The notes under the pieces were generated by a model. It searched no databases. It was not told the DNA's origin and saw only the letters and a program-made list of their open reading frames with translations. Both the position numbers and the translations under genes were made by a program. This document shows, one piece after another, positions 26,717 through 35,696 of a stretch of 64,000 nucleotides of DNA. Position 1 is the stretch's first letter, and the number at the start of each line of letters is the position of its first letter. This DNA is from Bacteroidota bacterium (GTDB taxonomy: Bacteria > Bacteroidota > Ignavibacteria > Ignavibacteriales > Melioribacteraceae). The stretch lies in NCBI GenBank assembly GCA_021820065.1, contig JAKAEE010000001.1:1-64000 (forward strand). Reading direction: 5' to 3'.

Positions 26717-28294
26717 TTATTTTTTCAAAAAGTCGAATTTTAAATTCACCGTATCCCCCTTTGATACTCTAAAGGTTGTATCGATATCCTTAAATCCCGG
26801 ATTCCGGATTATCATGTGCACCCAATCAGGATGAGGTAAAACTCTTATCAATTTCGGCGCATATACCTCGGCTTTTAATTCACCATTTATATATACATCA
26901 CCCCAAGGCAAAACCGAACATCTTATGAAGCCCATTTTGGAATCGAAGGAAAAATTAAGTTTAGTCGGTTTATCCGCTTTGATCAATACAGTTTCAAATT
27001 GCGGAGGATAATTCTGCGCAACCAGCTTAACAGTGTGCTCTCCTTCTAAGAGTCTGATAGGATTGGTCGTGGGCGTTGTACCAAAATCTTGACCGTCGAT
27101 GGAAATCTGAGACCACGGTTGGCTATCAATCAACAATGCGCCATATCCAATGGATTTTACAGGCGGCTGAACTGCTGTATTTTGATTTTGCTGCTGAACA
27201 GTTTCGTTTCCGACCAAAGGTTTATCAGTCTTTGTTAAATCGACTTGATCCTTTTTAAGATCCGGTTCAGAAGCAATAGATTTAGATTGATTAGTCTCGT
27301 TACCCTGATTCGATACCTGCTGCGGTTTTTCCTGTATCGAATTGCTTGGGTTCTTTTCATAACGGGGGATAAAAACAATTCCAGCGATGATCAACACGAC
27401 AGCAGCCAAAACCAGAGCAACAAGCTTTGTTCTTCCGGAGTCTTTGTAAACATTGTTCAGAATCAAAGTTGCCTGATCCGGCTGAATATTTAAGTCCTTA
27501 AAAACTTCATCAACAGTCTGATAACGCTGATTAACATTTTTCTTCAGCAATTTCAAAAGTACGTTTCTATATTTTTCCGGAATCTCGTTCAGCTTTCCTT
27601 GAAGGGACGATTCGTTAATGCCGATTATTTCATTCAGCGTCATGCTTACGTTGTCTTTCAGAAACGGATTTTTTCCTGAAAACAATTCAAACAAAACAAC
27701 GCCGGCAGAAAATAGATCGCTTTGAGCAGTGAGTTTTGCGCCTCTCACCTGTTCGGGCGACATGTAGCTGGGCGTTCCAACTATTGAATACGGATTCGTT
27801 ACAAAATTATCCTCGGCCGATAACGCGAGTCCAAAATCTCCAAGCTTTACGTTTAGGTTTTTATCGATGAAAACATTTTCCGGCTTTATATCACGATGGA
27901 TAATTTGATTTGCGTGCGCGTAACCCAGTCCCCGCAAAAGCTGAATCATCAAATGTTCTTTTTGTTCAAGCGTTAAATTCTTGGTCTTGAACGCATTGCG
28001 CAGCGACTCGCCTTCAATGTACTCGAACGAAATGTAGAAATACTCTTTGCTCGTTCCGAAATCCAATACCTTGATAATGTTCGGATGATCGAGCCTGGCA
28101 AGAATTTTTGCTTCACGCTTAAAACGTTCTACAACGGAAGGATCGGGAATTTTTTGTGTGTTGAGAACTTTGAGAATAATTTTTTTACTAAGGTAGATGT
28201 GATTTGCAAGAAAGACTGCCGCATGCTCGTCTTTCTTGAGCACTTCAATTATCTGGAATTTCTCGAATAATATTTCGGAAGTAAGCGATGTCAT
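26717..28294 (-). CDS. Membrane Ser/Thr protein kinase with extracytoplasmic PEGA domain
   Basis: 525 residues. Kinase domain 12-270: Lys K42 (IILKVL), catalytic loop HRDIKPEN (133-140), DFG at 153-155, and GTPSYMSPEQ activation segment. The glycine-rich loop is degenerate (VLKKDEHAAVFLA, no GxGxxG), yet the other catalytic residues are intact, so activity is likely but ATP binding may be atypical. One transmembrane helix (about 290-310), a Gln/Asn/Ser-rich linker, then a PEGA domain and a second beta-rich segment outside. It probably senses envelope state and phosphorylates cytoplasmic targets such as the neighbouring activator. Confidence 0.9.
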   Translation of the reverse strand: MTSLTSEILFEKFQIIEVLKKDEHAAVFLANHIYLSKKIILKVLNTQKIPDPSVVERFKREAKILARLDHPNIIKVLDFGTSKEYFYISFEYIEGESLRNAFKTKNLTLEQKEHLMIQLLRGLGYAHANQIIHRDIKPENVFIDKNLNVKLGDFGLALSAEDNFVTNPYSIVGTPSYMSPEQVRGAKLTAQSDLFSAGVVLFELFSGKNPFLKDNVSMTLNEIIGINESSLQGKLNEIPEKYRNVLLKLLKKNVNQRYQTVDEVFKDLNIQPDQATLILNNVYKDSGRTKLVALVLAAVVLIIAGIVFIPRYEKNPSNSIQEKPQQVSNQGNETNQSKSIASEPDLKKDQVDLTKTDKPLVGNETVQQQNQNTAVQPPVKSIGYGALLIDSQPWSQISIDGQDFGTTPTTNPIRLLEGEHTVKLVAQNYPPQFETVLIKADKPTKLNFSFDSKMGFIRCSVLPWGDVYINGELKAEVYAPKLIRVLPHPDWVHMIIRNPGFKDIDTTFRVSKGDTVNLKFDFLKK

Positions 28295-28295
28295 T

Positions 28296-29786
28296 TTATT
28301 GCTCGCCCAACTCCTTGAGTTTCAATTGAATCCATCTTACGGATACATCCAGTGATTTTGCGGTAAGTGTTCTGTTGCCGTTAAGTTCTTCAAGACGCTT
28401 CTTGAGAAGAAGCATTTCAAATTCCCTCAGCGTACCCTGAAAGTTTTCCATATCGGTTGCTTCTTCAAGAATTATATGCTCGGCAAGTAATTTATTTCCG
28501 TCGCAAAGAATTAACGCGCGCTGAATTATGTTTATCAACTGACGAACGTTTCCGGGCCAATAATAACTTTCCAGTTTTTTTATTGCCGCAGGATCTATGG
28601 ACATATCTTTCTTGCCCATTTTTTTAATAAAGAAACTTGTGAGCAAAGCTATGTCGCTTCTTCTTTCCCTTAGCGGAGGAACTTTAATCGGAAAAACATT
28701 TAATCGATAAAACAAATCTTCGCGGAACAATCCCTCTTTCACTAGCGCTTGTAAATCTTTGTTGGTTGCGGTAATGATTCGAACATTAATTTTTCTTACC
28801 TTCACATCTCCCAGCCGGATGATTTCTTTGTTCTCGAGCACGCGTAAAAGTTTTGCTTGAAGAGCTATGGAAATATCGGCGATCTCATCCAAGAAAAATG
28901 TTCCGCCGTCGGCGGCTTCCAGCAAACCTTGTTTATCCGTGTTCGCGCCGGTGAACGCGCCTTTTTTATATCCAAACAATTCACTCTCAAGAAGATTATC
29001 CGGAATCGATCCGCAGAATTGTGCAAGAAACGGTTTATCGTTTCTTTTACTTAAATCATGAATTGCTTTTGCGGCAATTTCTTTTCCAGTTCCGCTTTCA
29101 CCCGTGATTAAAACCGTTGTATCGGTCAACGCAACTTTATAAAGGAGTTGCGAGAGGCTGTGCATAATGGCGCTTTCGCCTATCATATCGGGAATTTCAA
29201 AAACAGACTGCAGCCGATTGGTAAGAATCTGATTTTCTTTTTCAAGCTCTTCTAATTTTATAATTCGATCTAGAGCCAGCGATACCAAGTTGGAAAAGAA
29301 TCCTAGGAACAGAAGATTTTCTTCAGTGAATTCACGCCGGTCAAGCTGGCTATCGGCAATAATAACGCCCCAAACTTTTCCATCGCGAACAATTGGAACG
29401 CCGATGACAGATTTGATGCGCTGAATCTGCACGCTCTCAAACTGCGAAAGATGCGGATCGCTCATTACATCGTGATAAAGTAGCGGTTTCTTTTCTTTAA
29501 TTACTTTTTGAAGAATGCCTGAAGAAAATTCATGCAAGTCGGTTATACTCTCGTTCGAAATTTTGCGAGCGGTAACGATAGAAAAACTATCATTGACTTC
29601 GTCATACTTTACAAAAAGACCACGCTCGGCATTAATTACTTTGATCACAATATCGATAGCATCTTCGACTAATGATTCTTGACGTGTGGCAGAATTTAAA
29701 ATCTCTGTGAATTCGAAAAGCGATTCGAATTCGTCTTTAGTAAGATTCTTAATGTGAGTAATGTTGTCTGCAAAAAAATTATTCAT
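28296..29786 (-). CDS. GAF-domain sigma-54-dependent transcriptional activator
   Basis: 496 residues. GAF domain (about 25-175; SVIGVPIVRDGKVWGVIIADS), sigma-54 AAA+ domain with GESGTGKE, intact GAFTGA loop, GTFFLDEIADI and R-fingers, then a C-terminal Fis-like helix-turn-helix. GAF-linked activators are commonly controlled by a small ligand or, when paired as here with a Ser/Thr kinase, by FHA/GAF-linked phosphorylation. The stop is one base from the kinase start, so the two are coupled. Confidence 0.92.
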   Translation of the reverse strand: MNNFFADNITHIKNLTKDEFESLFEFTEILNSATRQESLVEDAIDIVIKVINAERGLFVKYDEVNDSFSIVTARKISNESITDLHEFSSGILQKVIKEKKPLLYHDVMSDPHLSQFESVQIQRIKSVIGVPIVRDGKVWGVIIADSQLDRREFTEENLLFLGFFSNLVSLALDRIIKLEELEKENQILTNRLQSVFEIPDMIGESAIMHSLSQLLYKVALTDTTVLITGESGTGKEIAAKAIHDLSKRNDKPFLAQFCGSIPDNLLESELFGYKKGAFTGANTDKQGLLEAADGGTFFLDEIADISIALQAKLLRVLENKEIIRLGDVKVRKINVRIITATNKDLQALVKEGLFREDLFYRLNVFPIKVPPLRERRSDIALLTSFFIKKMGKKDMSIDPAAIKKLESYYWPGNVRQLINIIQRALILCDGNKLLAEHIILEEATDMENFQGTLREFEMLLLKKRLEELNGNRTLTAKSLDVSVRWIQLKLKELGEQ

Positions 29787-29830
29787 TTATAAAATGCCTG
29801 TAAAAAATTTTCTTTCTATTCCTCGACCGA

Positions 29831-30796
29831 TTATTGAACAACAAAGGATGCCGGTTTCGAGCGGCACCTGTCCTGAAAATCATCGATACTCCAGATTACC
29901 CAGAAATAATCTCCGGCAGGAAGAGTTGCGCCGGAAATCACTTGAATATCATCCTTGGAAATATTGTCTTTCTGCCAGACAAGAACCGGAGAAACTTCAT
30001 CCGTGTATATTTGAACCATGTAGCGGAAATTAAATCCCGGCAGAAATCTGGTCCAACGCAGCGTTGGAGTTGAGCCGACAGTTTGTTTATTTGACGGAGT
30101 CTCCGGCAAAACTTCCTGCTTGATAATTCTTTTTATAGTTGATGACCCGATATTAAAAATTCTTTTCTGTTTATCTTTTACAATGATGTTGAAAATTTTC
30201 CCGATTCCTTCATCCATCGATTGCAGTCCCAAATCCGTTTGAGAAAAATCATTTTGGTAAGAACGCGATGACGGATTGTAATTCAACTGCTTATTAAAGT
30301 GTAATTGGTTCGCTACGACAAATACTGAATCAACATTTCCTTCGGTGTCGGTAATACCCGCTTGGATAGTGAGTTTATATTTTTGAACGTCAGGATAACG
30401 GTTTTCAACGCTTGTGTAGATCGCCAAACTATCGAGCCGTGGAATAGAGTGCAGGAACATGTCAACATGAAAGGTTTTTTGATTATTCCACTGAACCAAC
30501 GTTGAATCGCTGCTGAATCCATCCTTCTGAAAATAAAGCCATCCGTCCTGCTTCGGAAGATTATCAAGTTTGAAATATCCGTTTGCATCCGTCGTTAATA
30601 AAATATTCTGCGATTTCCAAAAAACACTTACGCCAGCGATGGGCTGCGGGGGTCCGGTGACAGTTTTAACAAAACCATCAAGAGCAGCAAACTGATAATC
30701 CGGATTTTGAGGATCAAGCGGATTCAACCGCGGCGCGTCGCAAGAAAACAATCCGACACAAAGAAGTAATACAGATAGACTGCGAAAAATTTTCAT
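29831..30796 (-). CDS. Lipoprotein with carboxypeptidase-regulatory-like (CnaB/Ig) domain
   Basis: About 321 residues. I start at the ATG 30794-30796 because a lipoprotein signal begins there (KIFRSLSVLLLCVGLFS-C); an upstream in-frame start at 30865 only adds a non-signal extension. After LNPLDPQNPDYQ comes a prealbumin-like regulatory domain (GFVKTVTGPPQPIAGVSV, TTDANGYFKLDNLP), then beta-rich Ig-like segments (PSNKQTVGSTPTLRWTRFLPGFNFRYMVQIYTD). It is probably a surface or periplasmic scaffold. Same strand as, and 44 bases upstream of, the GAF activator gene. Confidence 0.75.
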   Translation of the reverse strand: MKIFRSLSVLLLCVGLFSCDAPRLNPLDPQNPDYQFAALDGFVKTVTGPPQPIAGVSVFWKSQNILLTTDANGYFKLDNLPKQDGWLYFQKDGFSSDSTLVQWNNQKTFHVDMFLHSIPRLDSLAIYTSVENRYPDVQKYKLTIQAGITDTEGNVDSVFVVANQLHFNKQLNYNPSSRSYQNDFSQTDLGLQSMDEGIGKIFNIIVKDKQKRIFNIGSSTIKRIIKQEVLPETPSNKQTVGSTPTLRWTRFLPGFNFRYMVQIYTDEVSPVLVWQKDNISKDDIQVISGATLPAGDYFWVIWSIDDFQDRCRSKPASFVVQ

Positions 30797-30892
30797 GGAA
30801 TAATTACCCCCAAGAGAATTTCGAACACAATGGCTCTTTAAGTTTTCAAAAAGCTTTAAAACCAACGGCTAATATGCAGATAAAATAATGAA

Positions 30893-31681
30893 TTATAAAC
30901 TCAAAAATAAGTTTCCTACCGAATAAAGTGCGGCTTTGCCCGATATCTTGACACGGTTCACATGTTGCTCGCAGAACAGCTCTCCGCCACGTTTTGAGAC
31001 TTGCAGAGCACGAAAATTTTTCTTACCAAGCTTCTCTGCCCAATATGGAATTAGGACTGTGTGCGACGAGCCCGTAACCGAATCTTCGTCAATTCCTTCG
31101 TTTGGCGCAAACATGCGGGAGACAAAATCAACTTCATTTCCTTTTGCAGAGATGATAACACCGTGCGGGTGAATCTTTTTTAGTAACCCCATGTCAGGTT
31201 GAACTGCTATAATGTAATCTTCCGAATCAAAAACTATCAACTTGTAAAAACCGTTTTCAAGAACTTCTACCGGTTCTCTGTCAAAACATTTTCTGATCGC
31301 TTCGTTGATTTCGACTTTGTGCGGTTTGTTAATCGGGAAATTTAATGAAAGCATTTCTCCTTCTCGATCTACAGCCAACTCTCCGCTCTTCGATATGAAT
31401 TTAACCTGGTTGGAATTCTTATCGATGAAATTGAAAATCACAAAAGCAGAAGCAAGCGTCGCGTGTCCACATAACGGAACTTCGTTCAACGGCGTCATCC
31501 ATCTAATGTGATAATGTTCTCCTTCTTTTACAAAGAAAGCCGTTTCGGATAAATTATTTTCTGCCGCAATATTTTGAAGAGTCCCGTTGTCCAGCCATTT
31601 TTCCAGCGGGACAACCGCTGCCGGATTTCCGCTAAAAACTTTTGATGTGAAGGCGTCAACTTGATAGATTGGTAACTTCAT
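30893..31681 (-). CDS. PhzF-family isomerase/epimerase
   Basis: 262 residues from the ATG 31679-31681, chosen because AAGGAG lies just upstream; a longer frame to 31741 only reads repeat DNA. PhzF fold: IYQVDAFTSKVFSGNPAAVVPL, catalytic Glu E46 in NLSETAFF, CGHATLASA, and the second-half EGIDEDSVTGSSHTVL. Housekeeping members have unknown substrates, so no phenazine role should be assumed. Same strand as yjjX. Confidence 0.88.
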   Translation of the reverse strand: MKLPIYQVDAFTSKVFSGNPAAVVPLEKWLDNGTLQNIAAENNLSETAFFVKEGEHYHIRWMTPLNEVPLCGHATLASAFVIFNFIDKNSNQVKFISKSGELAVDREGEMLSLNFPINKPHKVEINEAIRKCFDREPVEVLENGFYKLIVFDSEDYIIAVQPDMGLLKKIHPHGVIISAKGNEVDFVSRMFAPNEGIDEDSVTGSSHTVLIPYWAEKLGKKNFRALQVSKRGGELFCEQHVNRVKISGKAALYSVGNLFLSL

Positions 31682-31693
31682 GTGATTCTCCTT

Positions 31694-31797
31694 AATCATG
31701 ATCTTGCTCATGCTCTTAATCTCAATCTTGATCTTCTTCATGATTAATAAACGTTAAAACGGGAAGCAGAGCAAGATCATGCGCAAGATCAAGAAAA
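31694..31797. repeat. Interleaved inverted repeats built from GATCTTGCTC / TCTTGATCTT words
   Basis: GATCTTGCTC (31700-31709) is exactly complementary to GAGCAAGATC (31769-31778). TCTTGATCTT (31726-31735) is exactly complementary to AAGATCAAGA (31785-31794). The pairs interleave (A-B-A'-B'), a pseudoknot-like order, in the gap between the phzF-like gene and yjjX. The words are low-complexity variants of one another. Confidence 0.6.
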
Positions 31798-31806
31798 TTT
31801 TTAATA

Positions 31807-32343
31807 TTAGCTAAAAAACATTTCTTTATGTAGAAAAGGAACAACGGCTACTTTCAACCCTTCGATGTATAATTCTTTTCTGTTCATCACACCGTTAGTA
31901 AAGTAACCGATGGCGCCGTGTTTCTGTTTTGTGTTTTGCTGATTCATAATTTCGTCCATCACGTCACCAAGTTCGACTCCTTTCAAAAGTTTTTCAACAA
32001 CAGAGTTCGGCAACTCGAAATGCGGCGACATTCCGAATCCAACTTTTCCATCTTTATCCATTATGCACATGCATCCGAATGCAAACCATCTCTCAAACTG
32101 CTTTACAATTCCTCCTTCGATGCCGACAAAGAATTCTCCGCCCAATTTTTCATTTTCATTTACCTTGCGCAATTTAACTGCACGGTTTTGTGCGCCAAGA
32201 AAAGTTTCGTCGTTCACGGGTTGAACTGAAACGCCGGAATCAACTTCAACTCCAACAACTTCCAGTTCTTCAAAATAGTTTGAGAATGCTTCTTTGACCG
32301 AAGCTATCTTCACCGGATTTTTTGAGCCGACAAGTATTTTCAT
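31807..32343 (-). CDS. yjjX: Inosine/xanthosine triphosphatase (YjjX family)
   Basis: 178 residues. ILVGSKNPVKIASVKEAF at the N-terminus, SVQPVNDETFLGAQNRA and the metal/phosphate loop FVGIEGGIV match the YjjX branch of the ITPase fold, which hydrolyses damaged purine triphosphates. The start overlaps the stop of the upstream esterase gene (ATGA). Confidence 0.9.
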   Translation of the reverse strand: MKILVGSKNPVKIASVKEAFSNYFEELEVVGVEVDSGVSVQPVNDETFLGAQNRAVKLRKVNENEKLGGEFFVGIEGGIVKQFERWFAFGCMCIMDKDGKVGFGMSPHFELPNSVVEKLLKGVELGDVMDEIMNQQNTKQKHGAIGYFTNGVMNRKELYIEGLKVAVVPFLHKEMFFS

Positions 32344-33476
32344 TTAACACCAAAAAATATTTTGAGTGGACGCCAAACGCGCTTAGCCCAAGCCGCTTCA
32401 TTATGAGTTGCAGTTTTATCAACAAAAAAGAATAAATCCTTGTTTTCAATGAATCCTTTTTCTTCCAGAGCTTTTACCATTTCATTGACGCCGGGTAATA
32501 ATCTAGCATCCAAATCAACGCCGCCGTTATCAATATAAAGCGTAATCTCCTTTTTCTTTCCGACATAAGCCAAAACGTTCTTAACATAATCAATGTCTTC
32601 GATCTTAAATGCAGGCGAGAAACATGCTGCCTTTGAAAACACATTTGGATATTCCCAAACGCACATCATGGATATCAGCCCGCCCATCGATGACCCGCCA
32701 ACCGCTGTGTTTTCTCTATCGGGCAAGGTTCTGTAAAGTGAATCGATAAACGGTTTAATTTTTTCTACGATCAATTTCATGTAGAGGTGACCAAGCGGTG
32801 TGTCGGCATATTCTGCCATGCGGTCATCGGTATTATATATACCTACAATTATAATCGGCTTAATCTTGCCTTTGCGAATTAAGCTGTCCGCTGTTTCATC
32901 CATTTGCCAGTCAACAAACATACTTGAAGTTCTCGGATCGAAAAGATTCTGCCCATCGTGCATATAAAAAACCGGGTAACGCTCGTTTTTGTTTTTGTCG
33001 TAATCCGGTGGAAGCCAGACAATGATATCGCGCGGTTTCAATCCGTCGAGAACAAAATGTTTGTGGTATTCAACTTTGCCGGTAACTTGTCCAGGGATTT
33101 TGAAATTAAATTTATCCCGCCAGTTATTTACCACTGCATTTACTGTCGTGTCGTGATTAGCAACCAAGACTGAGTTCTGTGGAATAGTCGCGTCGTCATG
33201 AAGTGCTTCCGTTTGCCAATTTCCTTTCGTGAATTTATACTCTATTCTAATCCCCTTGTTAAGAACAAATGATTTCCGGTAATTCCCTTTTGAAATTTTT
33301 TCCAGTTCAACCAGACCGGGATTCCATGAACCCAGTTCAGGAATACTTCCGACAATAAAAACTTTATCTCTGTCGTTAAGCGTTGGAGCTTCTACACGGA
33401 AAGTGATATTCACTTTTTCTTGTGAATAAATAGAAAGCGTTGCGCATACAAGTAAAACAAAAATTCTTTTCAACAT
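32340..33476 (-). CDS. Secreted esterase (Esterase D-like alpha/beta hydrolase) with N-terminal CBM20/E-set-like domain
   Basis: About 378 residues from the ATG 33474-33476, where a signal peptide starts (KRIFVLLVCATLSIYS) behind GGAACGG; the longer frame upstream is not signal-like. An N-terminal starch-binding-like domain (VNITFRVEAPTLNDRDKVFIVGS, ELGSWNPGLVELEK) is followed by a Fes/esterase D hydrolase domain with RDIIVWLPPDYDKN, HDGQNLFDP and the nucleophile Ser in VGGSSMGGLIS. It may hydrolyse carbohydrate esters or similar; substrate unproven. Confidence 0.88.
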   Translation of the reverse strand: MLKRIFVLLVCATLSIYSQEKVNITFRVEAPTLNDRDKVFIVGSIPELGSWNPGLVELEKISKGNYRKSFVLNKGIRIEYKFTKGNWQTEALHDDATIPQNSVLVANHDTTVNAVVNNWRDKFNFKIPGQVTGKVEYHKHFVLDGLKPRDIIVWLPPDYDKNKNERYPVFYMHDGQNLFDPRTSSMFVDWQMDETADSLIRKGKIKPIIIVGIYNTDDRMAEYADTPLGHLYMKLIVEKIKPFIDSLYRTLPDRENTAVGGSSMGGLISMMCVWEYPNVFSKAACFSPAFKIEDIDYVKNVLAYVGKKKEITLYIDNGGVDLDARLLPGVNEMVKALEEKGFIENKDLFFFVDKTATHNEAAWAKRVWRPLKIFFGVK

Positions 33477-33498
33477 TTTGCCGTTCCAAAAAAAATTT

Positions 33499-33942
33499 TT
33501 AACCGCCGAATTTAAATTGATAATTTTCTTTACGCATATATTTCTTTGGTTCTGCCAGCGGCTCAAATCCAAATTGTGAATACAATCCGTGTGCGTCGCG
33601 TGTAGCAAGCATCCACGCCTGAATGTTTTTTAGTTCGCGATGTTCCATGATGCATTTCATCAGCCACTTTGAAAGTCCTTTGCCTCGGTATTTCTCAACT
33701 ATAAAAACATCGGCAATATAACCGAACCTGACGCGATCTGTTATTACACGCGCGAAACCAATTTGTTCTTTTTTGTAATACACCCCGAAACAAAGCGAAT
33801 GGCGAATAGACTTTCGGACTTTCTCGATTGAAATTCCTTGTGACCAATACGAGCGTGTAAGAAAATGATGAACGGTTTTTATCTGCAATTTTCTTTTGTT
33901 GGTGCTGATAACATAGTCTTTCTTTTTGAATTCGCAAATCAT
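33499..33942 (-). CDS. GNAT-family N-acetyltransferase
   Basis: 147 residues from the ATG 33940-33942, which has GGAG six bases upstream; the longer frame to 34053 adds 37 unlikely residues. GNAT core: GFARVITDRVRFGYIADVFIVEKYRGKGLSKWLM (acetyl-CoA loop RGKGLS) and the C-terminal LYSQFGFEPL. The substrate is unknown. Twenty-two bases upstream of the esterase gene. Confidence 0.88.
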   Translation of the reverse strand: MICEFKKKDYVISTNKRKLQIKTVHHFLTRSYWSQGISIEKVRKSIRHSLCFGVYYKKEQIGFARVITDRVRFGYIADVFIVEKYRGKGLSKWLMKCIMEHRELKNIQAWMLATRDAHGLYSQFGFEPLAEPKKYMRKENYQFKFGG

Positions 33943-34069
33943 AACGGCTCCAACTTTATTCCGAGTTGAAAAGACGTTTTTGTTTCCATTTAAAAACGAT
34001 GCACCGCTGTTTGAATGCAAATTATGAAAAAGATTTCTTAGATTACAAAACAAATCGAAGGGTAAGTTT

Positions 34070-34984
34070 ATGAGGTTTACAAGAAGAACGTTTTTGAAAT
34101 CCGGCGCAATATTAACCGGGGGTATGTTTTTTCAAGGCAATAAAATTATATCTGCGTTGCAAGATCGAGCAAGCGGATTTAGAACTGTGCGCGGCGATTT
34201 CGGAATTTATAACGAGTACGGCGGAACAATCGGCTGGTTTGCAAACAAAGATGCACTGATTGTTGTTGACTCACAATTTCCCGAAACCGCTAAACATTTT
34301 ATGGACGGACTCAAGAAGAAGGTCGATCGAAAAATTGATTTGCTGCTCAATACTCATTATCACCGCGATCACACTTCGGGAAATATTTACCTAAAAGATT
34401 ATTCATCAATAATTGCCGCTCACGAAAATTCAAAAGCGCTTCAGCAAAAATTCTACGGCAACGATCCGTTAAAACCGCAAGCATATCCGGTTGTAACTTT
34501 TGCTGATGAATGGACGCTCGATCTCGGCAAAGAAAAAGTTTGGGCGAAACATTTCTGTCCGGCGCACACAGGCGGCGATGCTATAATACATTTTCAAAAC
34601 ACAAATGTCGTTCACATGGGCGACATCGTTTTCAATAAAGTTTATCCATACATTGATCTTCCCGGCGGTTGTTCACTTTACCAATGGATCGAATTCATTG
34701 AAAAAACAGTTCCGCTTTTCGACAAAGATACGATTTACATTTTCGGTCATTCACAATCACAAGAAATGTGTATTGGCAAAGCCGGGGATGTTTATGCGAT
34801 GCGGGATTATTTAACCGCGCTAATCAATTTTGTTTCAAAAGAAATTAAAGAAGGCAAAACCAAAGAGCAGATTGCTTTAGCTTCAGAAATACCTGGAGCG
34901 AAAAATATTTTGGATAAGAAAGACGGTATGATAAAAATGAATCTTGAAAAAACGTATGATTACCTAACGCAGAAACAAAAATAG
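34070..34984 (+). CDS. Tat-exported MBL-fold metallo-hydrolase
   Basis: 304 residues. Twin-arginine signal (RRTFLKSGAILTGGMFF). Metallo-beta-lactamase fold with the zinc motif THYHRDH (H96, H98, D100, H101), later CPAHTGGDAIIHF, HMGDIVFNKVYPY and FGHSQ. Such proteins include QPS/quinoprotein-relay-type and alkylsulfatase-like hydrolases; the specific substrate cannot be read. It is a single-gene unit facing the PadR gene. Confidence 0.88.
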   Translation: MRFTRRTFLKSGAILTGGMFFQGNKIISALQDRASGFRTVRGDFGIYNEYGGTIGWFANKDALIVVDSQFPETAKHFMDGLKKKVDRKIDLLLNTHYHRDHTSGNIYLKDYSSIIAAHENSKALQQKFYGNDPLKPQAYPVVTFADEWTLDLGKEKVWAKHFCPAHTGGDAIIHFQNTNVVHMGDIVFNKVYPYIDLPGGCSLYQWIEFIEKTVPLFDKDTIYIFGHSQSQEMCIGKAGDVYAMRDYLTALINFVSKEIKEGKTKEQIALASEIPGAKNILDKKDGMIKMNLEKTYDYLTQKQK

Positions 34985-35038
34985 AAATTACCGCTTAAGA
35001 CGGTGAGCTGGTTCTGTTTTTAACAAACTGAAATGTAG

Positions 35039-35638
35039 TTACTGCTGACTAATTGATTGAAGCATCCGCATATCGAACGGCGACAATTCGGAGATAGTAT
35101 TTCTCACATTTAATTCTTTTATCAATTCACGAATCGTTTTCATCTCCGCTTCAATAAGATGCATTCTGTGTTTTAGCATTGCAAGACTTGTGAACGCTAC
35201 TTTGGATGCATCCATTTCAAGATTTAAAATCTGTTTGCGAAGATTGTAAGAATTGCTTTCCAATCGCTCGAGCTTCTTTTTGAGCTTAATTAAGATTTCC
35301 GGTTTGCTAAGATTGTACATCAACAATATGCCGATGTCAAATCCGCTGGAATTCGAGGCGTCTTCTTCTAGAAAAGAAGTTATAGAAGACTGCAACTCGT
35401 ATTCGCCCTCAGCAGTTATTGAATAAATTGTTTTCTCGGGAAGGTTGCCGGATTTTTCCATTCGACCTGTGATCAAATTTCTCTTCTTCAAATTATTGAT
35501 GGTAGCATAGACGGTCGAGTCGGCAAGAGGCAACCATTTTTTGGTCTGAAGTTCACTCAACATTTTTGTTATGTCGTAAGGATTTCTTTCCTGTTCGGCA
35601 AGAATTCCAAGTATGAGTGTCGCAAGTTTAGATAGCAT
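35039..35638 (-). CDS. PadR-family transcriptional regulator
   Basis: 199 residues. N-terminal winged helix: LATLILGILAEQERNPYDITKML, DSTVYATINNLKKRNLIT and the wing GNLPEKTIYSITAEG; the C-terminal half is the PadR-specific coiled-coil dimerisation domain. Ligand and targets unknown. Confidence 0.88.
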   Translation of the reverse strand: MLSKLATLILGILAEQERNPYDITKMLSELQTKKWLPLADSTVYATINNLKKRNLITGRMEKSGNLPEKTIYSITAEGEYELQSSITSFLEEDASNSSGFDIGILLMYNLSKPEILIKLKKKLERLESNSYNLRKQILNLEMDASKVAFTSLAMLKHRMHLIEAEMKTIRELIKELNVRNTISELSPFDMRMLQSISQQ

Positions 35639-35696
35639 GTTATTCTTTCACTACCCGATTAAAGTACTCTAAAGATAGAGGATGGATTTTCGAATG

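Noticed and set aside
30051..30066. Palindrome CCAACGCAGCGTTGG in the lipoprotein gene
   Set aside because: Short, single copy and inside an ordinary Ig-like coding segment; likely chance.
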